A stretch of DNA of 64,000 bases from CAYXAA01 sp964462985 (GCA_964462985.1 CAYXAA010000010.1:1-64000); one strand, 5' to 3'; shown: positions 9,038-18,775, counted from the stretch's first letter. Notes: generated by a model not told the origin, from the letters alone. Numbers and translations: made by a program.

Positions 9038-12000
9038 ATGTTGAGACTTGCCGTTCGCCTCGGCCGCGCCGTCGGCTTTGTTGTCATTGCCGTCGTCGCG
9101 CTGCTGCTTGCGGCCTATGCCGGACTGCAGACAGCGCCCGGCCAGGGCGCTCTGGCCTATGTTATCAACAGGTTCGGAGCCGATCCTGAAGCAGGATTTC
9201 AGGTTGAGGGCATCGACATCGGCTGGGGCCTCAACGCAAACGTCCGCCGCATTGTCCTGACCGACTCGCACGGCGCATGGCTCGCGCTGAACGACACGGC
9301 CCTGCGCTGGCGGCCCGGTGACCTTCTCGGCGGCGCCTTGTCGGTGGAAGCCCTGACTGTTGAGTCGGTCGAGGTCGACCGGCGCCCGATTCCGCCGACC
9401 GCCGATACGTCAGCCGACCCGGAAGGCGGTCCCCCTTCGATCCCCCCGTTCAGGATCGACAGCCTCGCCATCAAGGAAATCCGGCTGGACCCCGCGGTCG
9501 CTGGCGTTCCGCTGCGCCTCGAAGCAAGCGGGAGGGCGCGTGCCACGCAAGAGCCGGTGACCGTCGAAGCGGAGCTCGACGTGCGCCGGCTCGACGAAAG
9601 CGGCGGCCATCTTGCCGCGAGCGGCCGCTTCGTCCCAGACGACAACGTCCTGCGCTTCGCCATCGACCTGGAAGAACCGCGCGGCGGCTTGGCGGCCCGG
9701 CTGCTTGACATCGATGACCTTCCCGCAGTCGCCCTGTCGCTGCAGGGTGACGGGCCGCTCACGGACTGGGCGGCCGATCTCGCGGTCGATCTCGATGGCC
9801 GCAGAACCGCTGAGGGCACGGCACGCATCACCGAACAAGGCGATCGGAACGTGCTGACGGCCGCCCTCACCGGCGACCTCCTGCCGCTGGCGCCACCAGT
9901 GGCAGGGGCCTTCCTGCGCGGCGACACCAAACTCGATCTTACAGCCGAGTTCGATCGGCAATTCGCGCCGCTTTCAGGCCAAGTTGCGCTCGATACGGCG
10001 ACGGTCGCCCTCAAGGCGGACGGCCGCAGCGATCCGGCGACCGGCGCCATGACGGCCACCGCCCGTTTGACGGTCGCCGCCGGCGGCGATGCCCTGATCG
10101 CGCTCGATTTACCCGATCGCCGCGTTGCGTTCGGACGTACCGAGGTCGAGGTCACCGCAGACGGCCGGCTCGACGCCCTGAACTGGTCGCTGGCCGTCAC
10201 AACCGGGCGCATCATGACAACGGAAGGCAGTCTTGCCGGCCTGACGCTGACGGCAACGGGCGAGGACGGCGACCTGACAGGCGCCTCGGGCGAGACGCCG
10301 TTCGACCTGACGGCGCGCCTCACGGACGTTGTCCCCGCAGAAGCAGGCCTCACTCCCCTGGCCGGAAGCATCACACTTGCCGCAGCCGGTGTCGTCAAGG
10401 CGGCCGGACCGGCGGTCGAGATCAGAACGGCGGGCATCGGCCACCCGCTCATGCAGATCGCGCTTCAGGACGGTGTCCTCACCATGGAGGACGTCCGGCT
10501 GTCGGGCACCGTCGAGCTGCCTGAGCTTGCGCCGTTCTCGGCACTCGCCGGACGTCCGCTTGCCGGCGCGTTGACCGCCGCCTTCACGGGCTCGGGCGAC
10601 CCCTCGGCCCCATCGGGCACAATTCACCTCGATGCCACGGGCGAGGATCTGAAAACCGGCATCGCCGAAGCAGACACGCTGCTGACCGGCGAAAGCCGGC
10701 TGACGGCCGAGCTCGGCTACGATGGCACCGGCGGCTGGACCGTGCCGAGCCTGTCGCTCGCGGGTAACGGCGTCACCGCCGGCGGCAGCGCCAGCGGGAC
10801 CATGGAAACGATCACGGCTGACATCACCGCAAGCCTTTCCGAGCTGCAACGGCTTGATCCGCGCGTGGTCGGCGCGGTCGAGGCCACCGCCCGGGTAGAG
10901 GGGCCGATCGGCGCACCCCATGTTGTCGCCACCATCGAGTCCCCCGAACTCTCGCTGCTCGACAAGCCGGTGGAGGGGTTGAAACTCGATGCCGATGTCA
11001 TCGCCTCGCCGACGGCCCCGTCCGGGACCGTTACGCTTGCGGGGCGCCTCGCAGGCAGGCCGATCGATGGCACTGTCGATCTCACCAGGACCGACAACGG
11101 CCTCGACGCGGAGACACTGCGGCTTGCCGTTGGTGCCAACCGCATCGAGGGCAGGCTGTCGGTCGCCGACCTGGACCGCCCCACCGAGGGCCTGTCCGGC
11201 CGGCTGGAGATCGACGCGCCCAACCTTGCGGAGGTCGGGCCGCTGCTGCTTCTCGATCTCGCCGGCCGACTGACCGGCACGGTCTCGATCGGAGGCCCGC
11301 AGCAGGGTCAAGGCCGAGGATCGGCGAACACCGTAACGCTTCGCCTGAACGGCGCCGAACTTGTCGTCCCGGGCGTGACCGTCGGGGCGGTCCGGGCCGA
11401 GGCAACCGTGACGGACCCCTTCGGCGCATTGCAGGCCGAGGGGCGGATGGAGGCCGATGACATCGACGCAGGCGGCACGATCGTGAAGCGTGCCATCGCC
11501 ACGGCTTCGAGCGACGGAACGACGACCACGATCGACCTCGATGCCCGGCTCGCCGCCGGGGCGGAGGCCGACGGCCTGCATCTTGTCGGCACGGTCACGC
11601 CTGATGCCGATGGCTTGCTCGTCGGGCTTGACCAGGCAGACGGCCGCTATTCCGGTCTGACGACATCGCTGGCGGCGCCGGCGCGGATCGCCGTTGCAGG
11701 AGGCGCGGTGCGCATTGACGCACTCGATCTTCGTCTCGGCGACGGTCGACTTGCGATCAGGGGCACGGCGGGCGACACGCTTGACCTTGACGCCGATCTC
11801 ACGCAGGTCCCGTTGCGGCTCATCAACGCCGTCGCGCCCGGAAACGCGATCGCCGGCACCGGCTCCGGCACCGTGAATGTCACCGGGCCCGCCAATGCTC
11901 CCGAGGTCCGCTGGAGCGCGGACCTGCGCGATGTCAGCGCCGCCCCGCTTCGGGAGAACGGGTTACCGCCTCTGAGGGTGCATTCCGAAGGCACGCTGTC

Positions 12001-13399
12001 CGGCCAGACGCTACGGCAGACCACCAATGTGACCGGTTCGGCCGGCCTTGATACCCGAATCGCCGGAACCGTCACGCTCGGCTCGCCCGTTACGCTCGAG
12101 CTGGCCGTCACCGGCTTCGTGCCCATTGAACTTGCACGAGAGCGGCTGATCCTTTCCGGCTTGTCCGGCTCCGGCGGCGCCCGCCTCGATCTCAACGTCA
12201 CCGGCCCCGTGACCGGGCCGCGGTTCGCCGGCACGGTCCGGCCGGACGGGCTCCGGATCGTCGAACTCGGCTCCGGAATGACCGTTGAGGATTTTCAGGG
12301 CAACCTGGCCGTCGCCAACTCAGGCATCGAACTCCGGGGCATCGCGGCGGCCATCGCCTCCGGCGGCCGGATCACTGCAGGCGGTCGGGTCGGTCTCGAC
12401 GGCGGCATGCCCGCGGATCTTCAGGTCCGGCTTCAAAGCGTGCGCTACAATGACGGGTCGGTCGTCAACGCGGCTGTGAGCGCGGACCTTGCCTTAAAAG
12501 GGCCGCTTGCCGATCCCCGCCGCGGCGCCGAGCTCTCCGGCGATGTCAACATCGAGCGTGCCGACATCAGCCTGCCGGAAACCCTGCCCGGATCCCTCGC
12601 ACCGGTTGCCGTCACCCATCGCAATGCGCCTCAGGCGGTTCGCGAGCAGGACTCCGCGCTGCGCGCCGATGCGGGAGGCGGCTCCTCCGACGGCGGTGCA
12701 CCAATCGGGCTCAACATCCGTGTCAACGCTCCCGGCAAGATCTTCGTCCGCGGGCGCGGACTGGATGCCGAGCTCGGCGGCACCATTCAGCTTCGCGGCA
12801 CGGTCGCAAGCCCGCAGGCCATCGGCGGCTTCCAGTTGATCCGGGGTCAGATGCGGCTTCTGACGCGGACGCTCACCTTTTCCAAGGGCATCATCACCTT
12901 CACCGGATCCTTGATGCCCCGGCTCGACTTCGCTGCCACGTCCACGACCTCGTCGGCGGCCGTGACGATCACCGTGACGGGCCCTGCGGACAGTCCCAAC
13001 ATCGCGCTGACCTCCGCGCCTCAGCTGCCGCAGGACGAGATCCTGGCACAGCTTCTGTTCGATCGCAGCATGTCAAATCTTTCGCCAGCCCAGATCGCCC
13101 AGCTAGCCGCATCGATCTCGACGCTGACAGGCGGTTCCCGCGAAGGGCCGCTCGGCCAGTTGCGGCAGTCGCTCGGGCTCGACGCCCTCGACATCGACAC
13201 GACGGATGGCTCGGGTGCTGCGCTGGCGGTGGGCAAGTACATCAACGACAACATCTATCTCGGCGTCAAACAGGGGACCGGCGGCAATTCGAGCCGGGTC
13301 ACCGTCGACATCGATCTATCGAAGAATCTGAAGCTGCGGGGCGAGGCCGGGGCCGACGGGGAGACCAAGGCCGGAATCTTCTTCGAGCGGGAATACTGA
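9038..13399 (+). CDS. tamB: TamB-type translocation/assembly module protein
   Basis: A 1453-residue AsmA/TamB-like protein with one N-terminal membrane anchor (about residues 12-29). A very long repetitive beta-rich region follows, and then the C-terminal DUF490 domain. Signs of that domain are the FQLIRGQMRLLTRTLTFSKG segment, LPQDEILAQLLFD, and the ending near FFEREY. The protein spans the periplasm and pairs with TamA in the outer membrane. Its stop codon is 12 bases from the stop of the convergent yeiH-like gene, and both stops fall in a small perfect hairpin. Confidence 0.92.
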   Translation: MLRLAVRLGRAVGFVVIAVVALLLAAYAGLQTAPGQGALAYVINRFGADPEAGFQVEGIDIGWGLNANVRRIVLTDSHGAWLALNDTALRWRPGDLLGGALSVEALTVESVEVDRRPIPPTADTSADPEGGPPSIPPFRIDSLAIKEIRLDPAVAGVPLRLEASGRARATQEPVTVEAELDVRRLDESGGHLAASGRFVPDDNVLRFAIDLEEPRGGLAARLLDIDDLPAVALSLQGDGPLTDWAADLAVDLDGRRTAEGTARITEQGDRNVLTAALTGDLLPLAPPVAGAFLRGDTKLDLTAEFDRQFAPLSGQVALDTATVALKADGRSDPATGAMTATARLTVAAGGDALIALDLPDRRVAFGRTEVEVTADGRLDALNWSLAVTTGRIMTTEGSLAGLTLTATGEDGDLTGASGETPFDLTARLTDVVPAEAGLTPLAGSITLAAAGVVKAAGPAVEIRTAGIGHPLMQIALQDGVLTMEDVRLSGTVELPELAPFSALAGRPLAGALTAAFTGSGDPSAPSGTIHLDATGEDLKTGIAEADTLLTGESRLTAELGYDGTGGWTVPSLSLAGNGVTAGGSASGTMETITADITASLSELQRLDPRVVGAVEATARVEGPIGAPHVVATIESPELSLLDKPVEGLKLDADVIASPTAPSGTVTLAGRLAGRPIDGTVDLTRTDNGLDAETLRLAVGANRIEGRLSVADLDRPTEGLSGRLEIDAPNLAEVGPLLLLDLAGRLTGTVSIGGPQQGQGRGSANTVTLRLNGAELVVPGVTVGAVRAEATVTDPFGALQAEGRMEADDIDAGGTIVKRAIATASSDGTTTTIDLDARLAAGAEADGLHLVGTVTPDADGLLVGLDQADGRYSGLTTSLAAPARIAVAGGAVRIDALDLRLGDGRLAIRGTAGDTLDLDADLTQVPLRLINAVAPGNAIAGTGSGTVNVTGPANAPEVRWSADLRDVSAAPLRENGLPPLRVHSEGTLSGQTLRQTTNVTGSAGLDTRIAGTVTLGSPVTLELAVTGFVPIELARERLILSGLSGSGGARLDLNVTGPVTGPRFAGTVRPDGLRIVELGSGMTVEDFQGNLAVANSGIELRGIAAAIASGGRITAGGRVGLDGGMPADLQVRLQSVRYNDGSVVNAAVSADLALKGPLADPRRGAELSGDVNIERADISLPETLPGSLAPVAVTHRNAPQAVREQDSALRADAGGGSSDGGAPIGLNIRVNAPGKIFVRGRGLDAELGGTIQLRGTVASPQAIGGFQLIRGQMRLLTRTLTFSKGIITFTGSLMPRLDFAATSTTSSAAVTITVTGPADSPNIALTSAPQLPQDEILAQLLFDRSMSNLSPAQIAQLAASISTLTGGSREGPLGQLRQSLGLDALDIDTTDGSGAALAVGKYINDNIYLGVKQGTGGNSSRVTVDIDLSKNLKLRGEAGADGETKAGIFFEREY

Positions 13400-13415
13400 C
13401 CATGCCTTTGGTCAG
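13396..13415. other. 7-bp perfect hairpin containing both convergent stop codons
   Basis: CTGACCA, a 6-base loop, then TGGTCAG. The tamB TGA and the complementary stop of the yeiH-like gene lie in opposite arms. No T-run follows, so termination activity is uncertain. Confidence 0.4.
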
Positions 13416-14425
13416 ACCTGAAGGATCGTCAGCGAGACCGCGAGCGCCAGGCCGGCGAGGAACAGCGTCTCCAACGCAACGACGCCGATGTGGCGCAGGC
13501 CGAGATCGGCCATGACCTTCAGCGACGTCTTGACGCCCAGCGCGGCGATCGCCGCGACGAGCAGCCAGCGCGACGTCGTCTGCATTCCCTCCTGAACCAG
13601 GGGCGGGATGATGCCGGTCGAATTGACCATCAGAATGACTGCAAACGCCACCGCGAACCACGGGAACGGCGCGGAATTGCCCGGCGTGCGCGCTCCGCGA
13701 TAGGCGACGGCGAAGCCCAGCACCACCAGTGGCAGCATGGCGACGCGCAGCAGCTTGACATAGGTCGCCACATCACCCGCCTCGTCGGAAACGGCATAGC
13801 CGGCGCCGACCACCTGCGCCACGTCGTGGATGGTCGCGCCGAGCAGGACGCCAATCTCAGCGTCGGTCGGCCCGAACAGCGCAAACACCACCGGATAGAC
13901 GATCATCGCGAGCGTGGAGAGCGTCGTCACGGCGATCACGGTGAAGAGTGTATCGCGCTCTGCCTCGCGGCTTTGCGGCAGGACCGAAGAAATGGCGAGG
14001 GCGGCCGACGCACCGCAGATCGCCACGGCGCCGCCGGTGAGCAATCCGAACTCGCGGGAGCGGCCGGCAAGGCGTGCCAGCAGCCAGCCCATGCCGATGG
14101 TGGCGAAGACGCTGCCGATGACGAGCAAGATCGGGCCGAAGCCCAGCGATTGGATCTGCTGAAGGGTCACGCGGGCGCCAAGCAGGGCGACGCCGAGGCG
14201 CAACAGCCGCTTGGCCGTGAAATCGATGCCGGCAACGCAGTCGCCTTCCTGCGACAGGAAGTGGAAGGCCATGCCGAGCAGGAGCGCAAACAGCATCACC
14301 GGCCCGCCGTAATGCTCCGACAGGAATGAGGCCGCGGTGGCGATGGTGGCGCAAAGCAGAAGACCCGGCGCCAGCCGGCGGGCATGGCCGATCATCGGGC
14401 CGATCAAGGCCGCGGCACTGTCCAT
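13412..14425 (-). CDS. yeiH: YeiH/UPF0324 family membrane exporter (probable sulfite/sulfate exporter)
   Basis: A 337-residue polytopic membrane protein of the UPF0324 (Cons_hypoth698) family with about 10 hydrophobic segments. Conserved pieces are RLGVALLGARVT, GGAVAICGASAALAIS and LGATIHDVAQVVGAGYA. Members next to sulfonate-degrading genes (SuyZ in the Paracoccus system) are proposed to export the sulfite or sulfate released from the sulfonate. Here it is the last gene of the sulfolactate series, 12 bases after the comC-like dehydrogenase, which supports that role. The exported ion is inferred from context. Confidence 0.82.
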   Translation of the reverse strand: MDSAAALIGPMIGHARRLAPGLLLCATIATAASFLSEHYGGPVMLFALLLGMAFHFLSQEGDCVAGIDFTAKRLLRLGVALLGARVTLQQIQSLGFGPILLVIGSVFATIGMGWLLARLAGRSREFGLLTGGAVAICGASAALAISSVLPQSREAERDTLFTVIAVTTLSTLAMIVYPVVFALFGPTDAEIGVLLGATIHDVAQVVGAGYAVSDEAGDVATYVKLLRVAMLPLVVLGFAVAYRGARTPGNSAPFPWFAVAFAVILMVNSTGIIPPLVQEGMQTTSRWLLVAAIAALGVKTSLKVMADLGLRHIGVVALETLFLAGLALAVSLTILQV

Positions 14426-14437
14426 CGTCGTTCTCCG

Positions 14438-15454
14438 TCAGGGCCGCCTGGCGAGCGCCAGGATCTCGCTGTGAATCGGCTTCGGGATGGCGATGCCTTC
14501 CGCTTTCGCCCTCGCCCGGGCGGCAAGCCGGCTCGTCCCCGGCAGGCGTGCTCCGGGTTCGGATTCGATCGCCTCGACGAGCGTCGACATGCGCTCGGCG
14601 AAGGCGCCCGCAGAGGCAAGGCCCGGATCGATGGCGACAATCGTTTGGCCGAGATTGGGCGGCGCACCATCGCCGGAGAACAGGCTCGAGGCCTCGAAGG
14701 CAAGGCTCGCTCCAGTCAGCCCGGCGGCGAGCACCTCCACCATCAGCGCCAAGGCCGCCCCCTTGGCCTCGCCAATCGGGATCATAGTGCCGGCAAGCGC
14801 GGCCTTGGGGTCGGTGGTGGGGCGGCCGTCGGGATCGAGCGCCCAGCCTTCCGGGATCGGCTTGCCTGCCTTGTCGGCGGCCATGATCTTGCCGCGCGCC
14901 ACCCGCGACAGCGCAAGATCAATGACAAGCGGCGGCCGCCCCTCACCGAGCGGTGCGGCAAAGGCGATCGGGTTGGTTCCGTAGAGTGGCGCTTTGCCGC
15001 CCCAGGGCGCGATCGCCTTCGGCGCATTGCCGAACACGAACGCGACCATTCCGCGCTCCGCCAGGCGCTCACAATGGGCGCCGGCCTGGCCAAAGTGATG
15101 CGAGCGCCGGATCGCCGCCATGGCGATACCTTGCGACGCGGCCATTTCCGGCAGGCGCTCGAGCGCAAGATCGATCGCCCGGTAAGCGAAGCCAAGTCCC
15201 GCATCGATCCGCAGCAGTCCGGCGCGGGGCCGCTCCAAAGACGGTTCAGCGTAGCCGTCAACCTTGCCGGACAGCGTCTGGGCCGCGTAGGACGGCACGC
15301 GCGACAGACCGTGCCCGGACTGTCCGTCGGCCTCCGCGGCAACGAGCGCCCGTGCCACCGCCTCGGCGTTGTCCGGAGCGGTCCGGCAGGATGACATCGT
15401 GGCAAACACGAGGTCGTGGGCCTCGGCGAGCGACAGGGTGACGGGTTCGGACAT
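14438..15454 (-). CDS. comC: Ldh-family oxidoreductase, probable (R)-sulfolactate dehydrogenase
   Basis: A 338-residue member of the malate/L-lactate dehydrogenase type 2 family (YlbC/YiaK/ComC), NAD(P)-dependent. Visible family marks are DGQSGHGLSRVPSY with the conserved His, RRSHHFGQAG, PWGGKAPLYGTNPIAFA and the GIAIPKPI end. In sulfolactate degraders ComC reduces 3-sulfopyruvate to (R)-sulfolactate, the substrate of SuyAB. That assignment is from context: it sits between the transporter and exporter genes of the suyAB series. The fold could equally serve malate, ureidoglycolate or 2,3-diketogulonate, so the substrate is inferred. Confidence 0.75.
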   Translation of the reverse strand: MSEPVTLSLAEAHDLVFATMSSCRTAPDNAEAVARALVAAEADGQSGHGLSRVPSYAAQTLSGKVDGYAEPSLERPRAGLLRIDAGLGFAYRAIDLALERLPEMAASQGIAMAAIRRSHHFGQAGAHCERLAERGMVAFVFGNAPKAIAPWGGKAPLYGTNPIAFAAPLGEGRPPLVIDLALSRVARGKIMAADKAGKPIPEGWALDPDGRPTTDPKAALAGTMIPIGEAKGAALALMVEVLAAGLTGASLAFEASSLFSGDGAPPNLGQTIVAIDPGLASAGAFAERMSTLVEAIESEPGARLPGTSRLAARARAKAEGIAIPKPIHSEILALARRP

Positions 15455-15518
15455 TTTGGACCTTTGGAGACGGTGCGCAGCGGCGCCGGAGAGGCGCCCG
15501 GGCCGGCGGCGGCCCGGG

Positions 15519-16001
15519 TCAGAACGGGAGCAGGGCCCCTTTCGGCAGCGGGACCTTCAGCAGATAGCGGAACGCGAGTGCAACGCCAATAACGACGATC
15601 AGCACCAAGGCCGAATAGAGCCCAAGCCGCGCCGGCGTCCAGCGGTCGTGCATCGCCAGAACGAGAAGCGCAAGCGCCGCCAGCGCGATCGTCGGGATGA
15701 ACCCGAGGACCGGCACCACGATCGGCGTGGCGATCAGGACCGCGACAAGTCCCAGCCGGCGCACCACGGAGCCACCGCCGGAAGCGAGCGGCCGCGGGGC
15801 CCGGGCCATCAGCGCCATGGCAGCGTGAACAGCTGCGGCGGCGATCATGGCCAACGCCGCCGCAATCGGAAAGATCGCGGCATCCAGGGACATCGATCGG
15901 GCGCCGTAAAGAGCGACGCCCCCGATGGCGACAAACAGCAGCGATACACCGAGCGCTTCGAGTCGCGCGCGACCGCTCCGCCCCTCAGTATCAGGAGACA
16001 T
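15519..16001 (-). CDS. tctB: Tripartite tricarboxylate transporter small membrane subunit TctB
   Basis: A 160-residue protein with four hydrophobic segments, the size and topology of TctB. It overlaps the tctA stop by 11 bases and follows it in the usual C-A-B order. It acts with TctA in the inner membrane. In this locus the probable substrate is sulfolactate, by analogy with the slcHFG transporter of sulfolactate degraders; the sequence alone cannot show it. Confidence 0.8.
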   Translation of the reverse strand: MSPDTEGRSGRARLEALGVSLLFVAIGGVALYGARSMSLDAAIFPIAAALAMIAAAAVHAAMALMARAPRPLASGGGSVVRRLGLVAVLIATPIVVPVLGFIPTIALAALALLVLAMHDRWTPARLGLYSALVLIVVIGVALAFRYLLKVPLPKGALLPF

Positions 16002-17505
16002 GGCCGGACTCCTTGGTCTGAATACGGGCGCCGAGCCGTGCGCCGATCACCGGCCACAGCAGGGTGAGTATTGTCAGCAGGATAATGACCAGAGCGATCG
16101 GCCGGCCGAAGAATTCGGCGGTGACGTTGCCGGTCGCGGTGCCGATGGTCCAGCCCTGGACGAATCCCTGCTCGGCGATCGGACCGAGAATGAGGCCGAG
16201 TACGATCGGCGACACGGCGACGCCGATGCGCGTCAGCAGCCAGCCGGCAACGCCAAGAACGATCATGACAATGACGTCGGACAGCGAGTTGCGGATGGCA
16301 AATGTGCCGATCACCGTCATGAAGCCGACGATCGGCACCAGAACCGCCTTCGGTGCCCGCACGATCGCGCCATAGGCGAAGCGACCGATCAGGAGGCCGA
16401 CCGGCAGCATCAAGATGGTCGCCAGAATAAGGCCGTAGACGAAGGTGTAGACAATCGGGGCGCCGCCGGAGAACAGCGCCGGGCCGGTCCGCACTCCCTG
16501 AACCAGCAGCGCGCCGAGGATCACCGCGTCCGGCGGCGTCCCCGGAATGCCCAGCACCAGGGTTGGAATGAAGCCGCCGCCGACCGTGGCGTTGTTGGCA
16601 CTTTCAGACGCGATGATGCCGTCGGGCTCTCCCTCGCCGAACCGCTTGCGCGACCCGCCGGCACGACGGGCCTCGGTGTAGGAGACGAGGCTCGCGATCG
16701 ATCCGCCAGCGCCGGGCAGGGCGCCAACCAGGGTGCCGATCAACGAAGACCGCAACGCGTTGACCTTGCCGCGCCACATGAACCGCATCGCCTCCGGCAG
16801 CCGGAAGCCGCGTGCTTCTTCGGCAAGTGCAAGGTGGCGATCCGGTGTGGCCACCAGGTCGATCAGCACGGGGATGCAGTAAAGGCCGATCAGCGCCGAC
16901 ACCGTCTCCACTCCGCCGAGCAGCGTGGTGGAACCGAAGGTATAGCGCACGTCGGCGCTGATCTCGGCCACTCCGACACAGGACAGGAGCAGGCCGAGGC
17001 ACGCGCCCATCAGGCCCTTGAGCAGGTTGCCGGGCGACATGGCGGCAATCAGCGACAGGCCGAAGACGGCCAGCCAGAAATATTCCACCGGCCCGAAGGC
17101 CAGCGCGACTTCTGCCAGCGGCGGCGCCAGGAACAGGAGGATCAGGGCGCCAACAAGACCGCCGAAGACGCTGGCAAGGCAGGAGATCGTGACCGCCAGG
17201 TCGCCGTCACCGCGTCGGGCCATCGGATAGCCGTCAAAGGTGGTGGCGATCGCCGACGGCGTGCCCGGTGTGTTGAGCAGAATGGCCGCATAGGCGCCGC
17301 CGTAGATCGCGCCGGTGTAAATGGCGCCGAGCAGGATCAGTGCCGACGACGGCTCCATCGCGAAGGTAAAAGGCACCAGGATCGCGACCGCCATCGTCGC
17401 GGTCAGACCGGGGATCGCACCGATCACGGTACCGGCCGCTACGCCGGCGAGCGCAAGCAGGATGTTTGCGGGCGTCAGCGCCGACAACAGGTAGTCGATG
17501 CCCAT
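15991..17505 (-). CDS. tctA: Tripartite tricarboxylate transporter large permease TctA
   Basis: A 504-residue integral membrane protein with about 11-12 hydrophobic segments. It has the TctA signatures GAIPGLTATMAVAILVPFTF near residue 28, AILLNTPGTPSAIATTFDGY, GALPGAGGSIASLVSYTEA and VLGIPGTPPDAVILGALLVQ. It moves organic anions across the inner membrane using the ion gradient, with substrate delivered by the periplasmic protein encoded 84 bases upstream. Its placement in the suy/slc cluster points to sulfolactate as cargo. Confidence 0.92.
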   Translation of the reverse strand: MGIDYLLSALTPANILLALAGVAAGTVIGAIPGLTATMAVAILVPFTFAMEPSSALILLGAIYTGAIYGGAYAAILLNTPGTPSAIATTFDGYPMARRGDGDLAVTISCLASVFGGLVGALILLFLAPPLAEVALAFGPVEYFWLAVFGLSLIAAMSPGNLLKGLMGACLGLLLSCVGVAEISADVRYTFGSTTLLGGVETVSALIGLYCIPVLIDLVATPDRHLALAEEARGFRLPEAMRFMWRGKVNALRSSLIGTLVGALPGAGGSIASLVSYTEARRAGGSRKRFGEGEPDGIIASESANNATVGGGFIPTLVLGIPGTPPDAVILGALLVQGVRTGPALFSGGAPIVYTFVYGLILATILMLPVGLLIGRFAYGAIVRAPKAVLVPIVGFMTVIGTFAIRNSLSDVIVMIVLGVAGWLLTRIGVAVSPIVLGLILGPIAEQGFVQGWTIGTATGNVTAEFFGRPIALVIILLTILTLLWPVIGARLGARIQTKESGHVS

Positions 17506-17589
17506 GAGGCCGGACCCCTTCCAGAGGATTCTAGGGCGGTCAACCGGGCGACGGCGCGATGGGATCGGCCGCCGCCCGGCCAGCCAGGA

Positions 17590-18543
17590 TCACTGCAGGA
17601 TGCCGCCGTCCTTGGCCGCCTTGATGTATTCCTCTTCCTTGAGTTCCAGGAAGCGAGACATGTCCTCGTAATCGACATCGAGCAGAGCATAGCCGGCGTC
17701 GACCATCTGCTTGCGGAACGCCGGATCGGCATTGATGCGCCCGATCATGTCGGAGATCTGGCGCCGCAGTTCCTCAGGCGTGGACTGAGGCACCGCAATG
17801 CCGCGATAGGCGCCCGAGACGATGTCGTAGCCGAGTTCCTTGAAGGTCGGCACGTCCGGGAACGCCGGATGGCGCTCCTCCATGGCCACCGCAAGCATGC
17901 GCACGCGGTCACCCTGCCCTGCGGCAACGGTAGTGTAGCCCCATTCGGCCGTGACCTGCTTGCCGAGCAGGGCCGTGGTGGCATCCGACGTTCCCTTGAA
18001 GGCGACGTAGGTGGTCTTGATCCCCGCGGCATTGTCGAAGGTCACCTGAACAAGGTGGTTCGCCGACCCCTTGCCTGAACCGGAGATCGTTGCCCGCCCG
18101 GGGTTCTCCTTTGCGTAGGAGACGAAGTCCTCCAGTGTCTTGAACTCACTGTCGGCTTCAACCAGAAGGGCATCCGGCGTGTAGTGGAACATGTAGACCG
18201 CAGCGAGGTCTTCGGTCTTGTAGCCGACCTCCTTTTCGGCAGGCTGAAGGATGATGTGGGGCAGATTGATGCCCATCCAGGTGTAGCCGTCCCCGGCCGA
18301 CGCATTGAGCTGCGACCAGGCGACCGCCCCGCCGCCGCCCGGCTTGTAGGAGATCACCAGATCCTGGCCGAAGAACTCCTTGAAGAACGGCTGCTGAAAC
18401 CGCGCGGTGATGTCCGACTCGCCGCCGGGCGCGAAGGGAATGATGTAGTCGATCGGCTTGTCGGGATAGGCCTGCGCGGCCGCGGAAACGGCCAGCGCTG
18501 CAAGCGCAAACCCGGCTCCAATCAATCGATGTCTGCTCACCAT
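17590..18543 (-). CDS. tctC: Tripartite tricarboxylate transporter substrate-binding protein TctC
   Basis: A 317-residue periplasmic binding protein of the Bug/TctC family. A cleavable signal ends near residue 25 (SAAAQA), followed by the canonical YPDKPIDYIIPFAPGGESD segment that lines the ligand pocket. A strong ribosome site (GGGAGGAGAC) precedes the ATG. It is separated from suyB by 232 bases that hold a terminator-like stem and a short tandem repeat, so tctCAB-comC-yeiH may have its own promoter. The ligand is inferred to be sulfolactate from the neighbourhood. Confidence 0.88.
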   Translation of the reverse strand: MVSRHRLIGAGFALAALAVSAAAQAYPDKPIDYIIPFAPGGESDITARFQQPFFKEFFGQDLVISYKPGGGGAVAWSQLNASAGDGYTWMGINLPHIILQPAEKEVGYKTEDLAAVYMFHYTPDALLVEADSEFKTLEDFVSYAKENPGRATISGSGKGSANHLVQVTFDNAAGIKTTYVAFKGTSDATTALLGKQVTAEWGYTTVAAGQGDRVRMLAVAMEERHPAFPDVPTFKELGYDIVSGAYRGIAVPQSTPEELRRQISDMIGRINADPAFRKQMVDAGYALLDVDYEDMSRFLELKEEEYIKAAKDGGILQ

Positions 18544-18570
18544 GACATGTCTCCTCCCTGAGGTCGTGCG

Positions 18571-18610
18571 GTGATCGCGTTCGGATTTGTGCAGTGATCG
18601 CCTTCGGATT
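18571..18610. repeat. Tandem 17-bp repeat upstream of tctC
   Basis: GTGATCGCGTTCGGATT at 18571-18587 is repeated with one change (GTGATCGCCTTCGGATT) at 18594-18610, a period of 23 bases. It lies 28-67 bases upstream of the tctC start and could be a pair of protein-binding sites or a leader element. Confidence 0.55.
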
Positions 18611-18724
18611 ATTGGGATTTCATGCGCCGGTGTCGGCGAACGGTGTGCCGTGGTCGTGCGAGACGTTGAAAAAGTCGTTCATCGACATCGCAGATGGCGC
18701 AATCGAACCACCGTGCCTCTCACG

Positions 18725-18768
18725 AAAAGCCGCACCGCCAGCCGGCCTCCTCACGACGGCCGCCGGTG
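18725..18768 (-). terminator. Terminator-like stem-loop after suyB
   Basis: On the minus strand CACCG pairs with CGGTG and an inner GGCC pairs with GGCC. The stem is followed by GGCTTTTCG with a short T-run. It begins 8 bases after the suyB stop. The stem is imperfect, so the call is tentative. Confidence 0.35.
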
Positions 18769-18775
18769 CAGGCAT

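Noticed and set aside
6959..9271. A 770-codon open frame on the minus strand opposite tamA
   Set aside because: tamA has a signal peptide, POTRA-like repeats and the Omp85 RGY motif. The opposite frame is low-complexity Asp/Ala/Arg.
15925..18078. A 717-codon plus-strand frame opposite the TctCAB genes
   Set aside because: The translation is rich in Gln, Arg and Asp with no recognisable domain. The minus strand encodes typical TctA/TctB/TctC.
18571..18610. CRISPR-like repeat
   Set aside because: There are only two copies of 17 bases with a 6-base spacer and no cas genes, so it is a simple tandem repeat.
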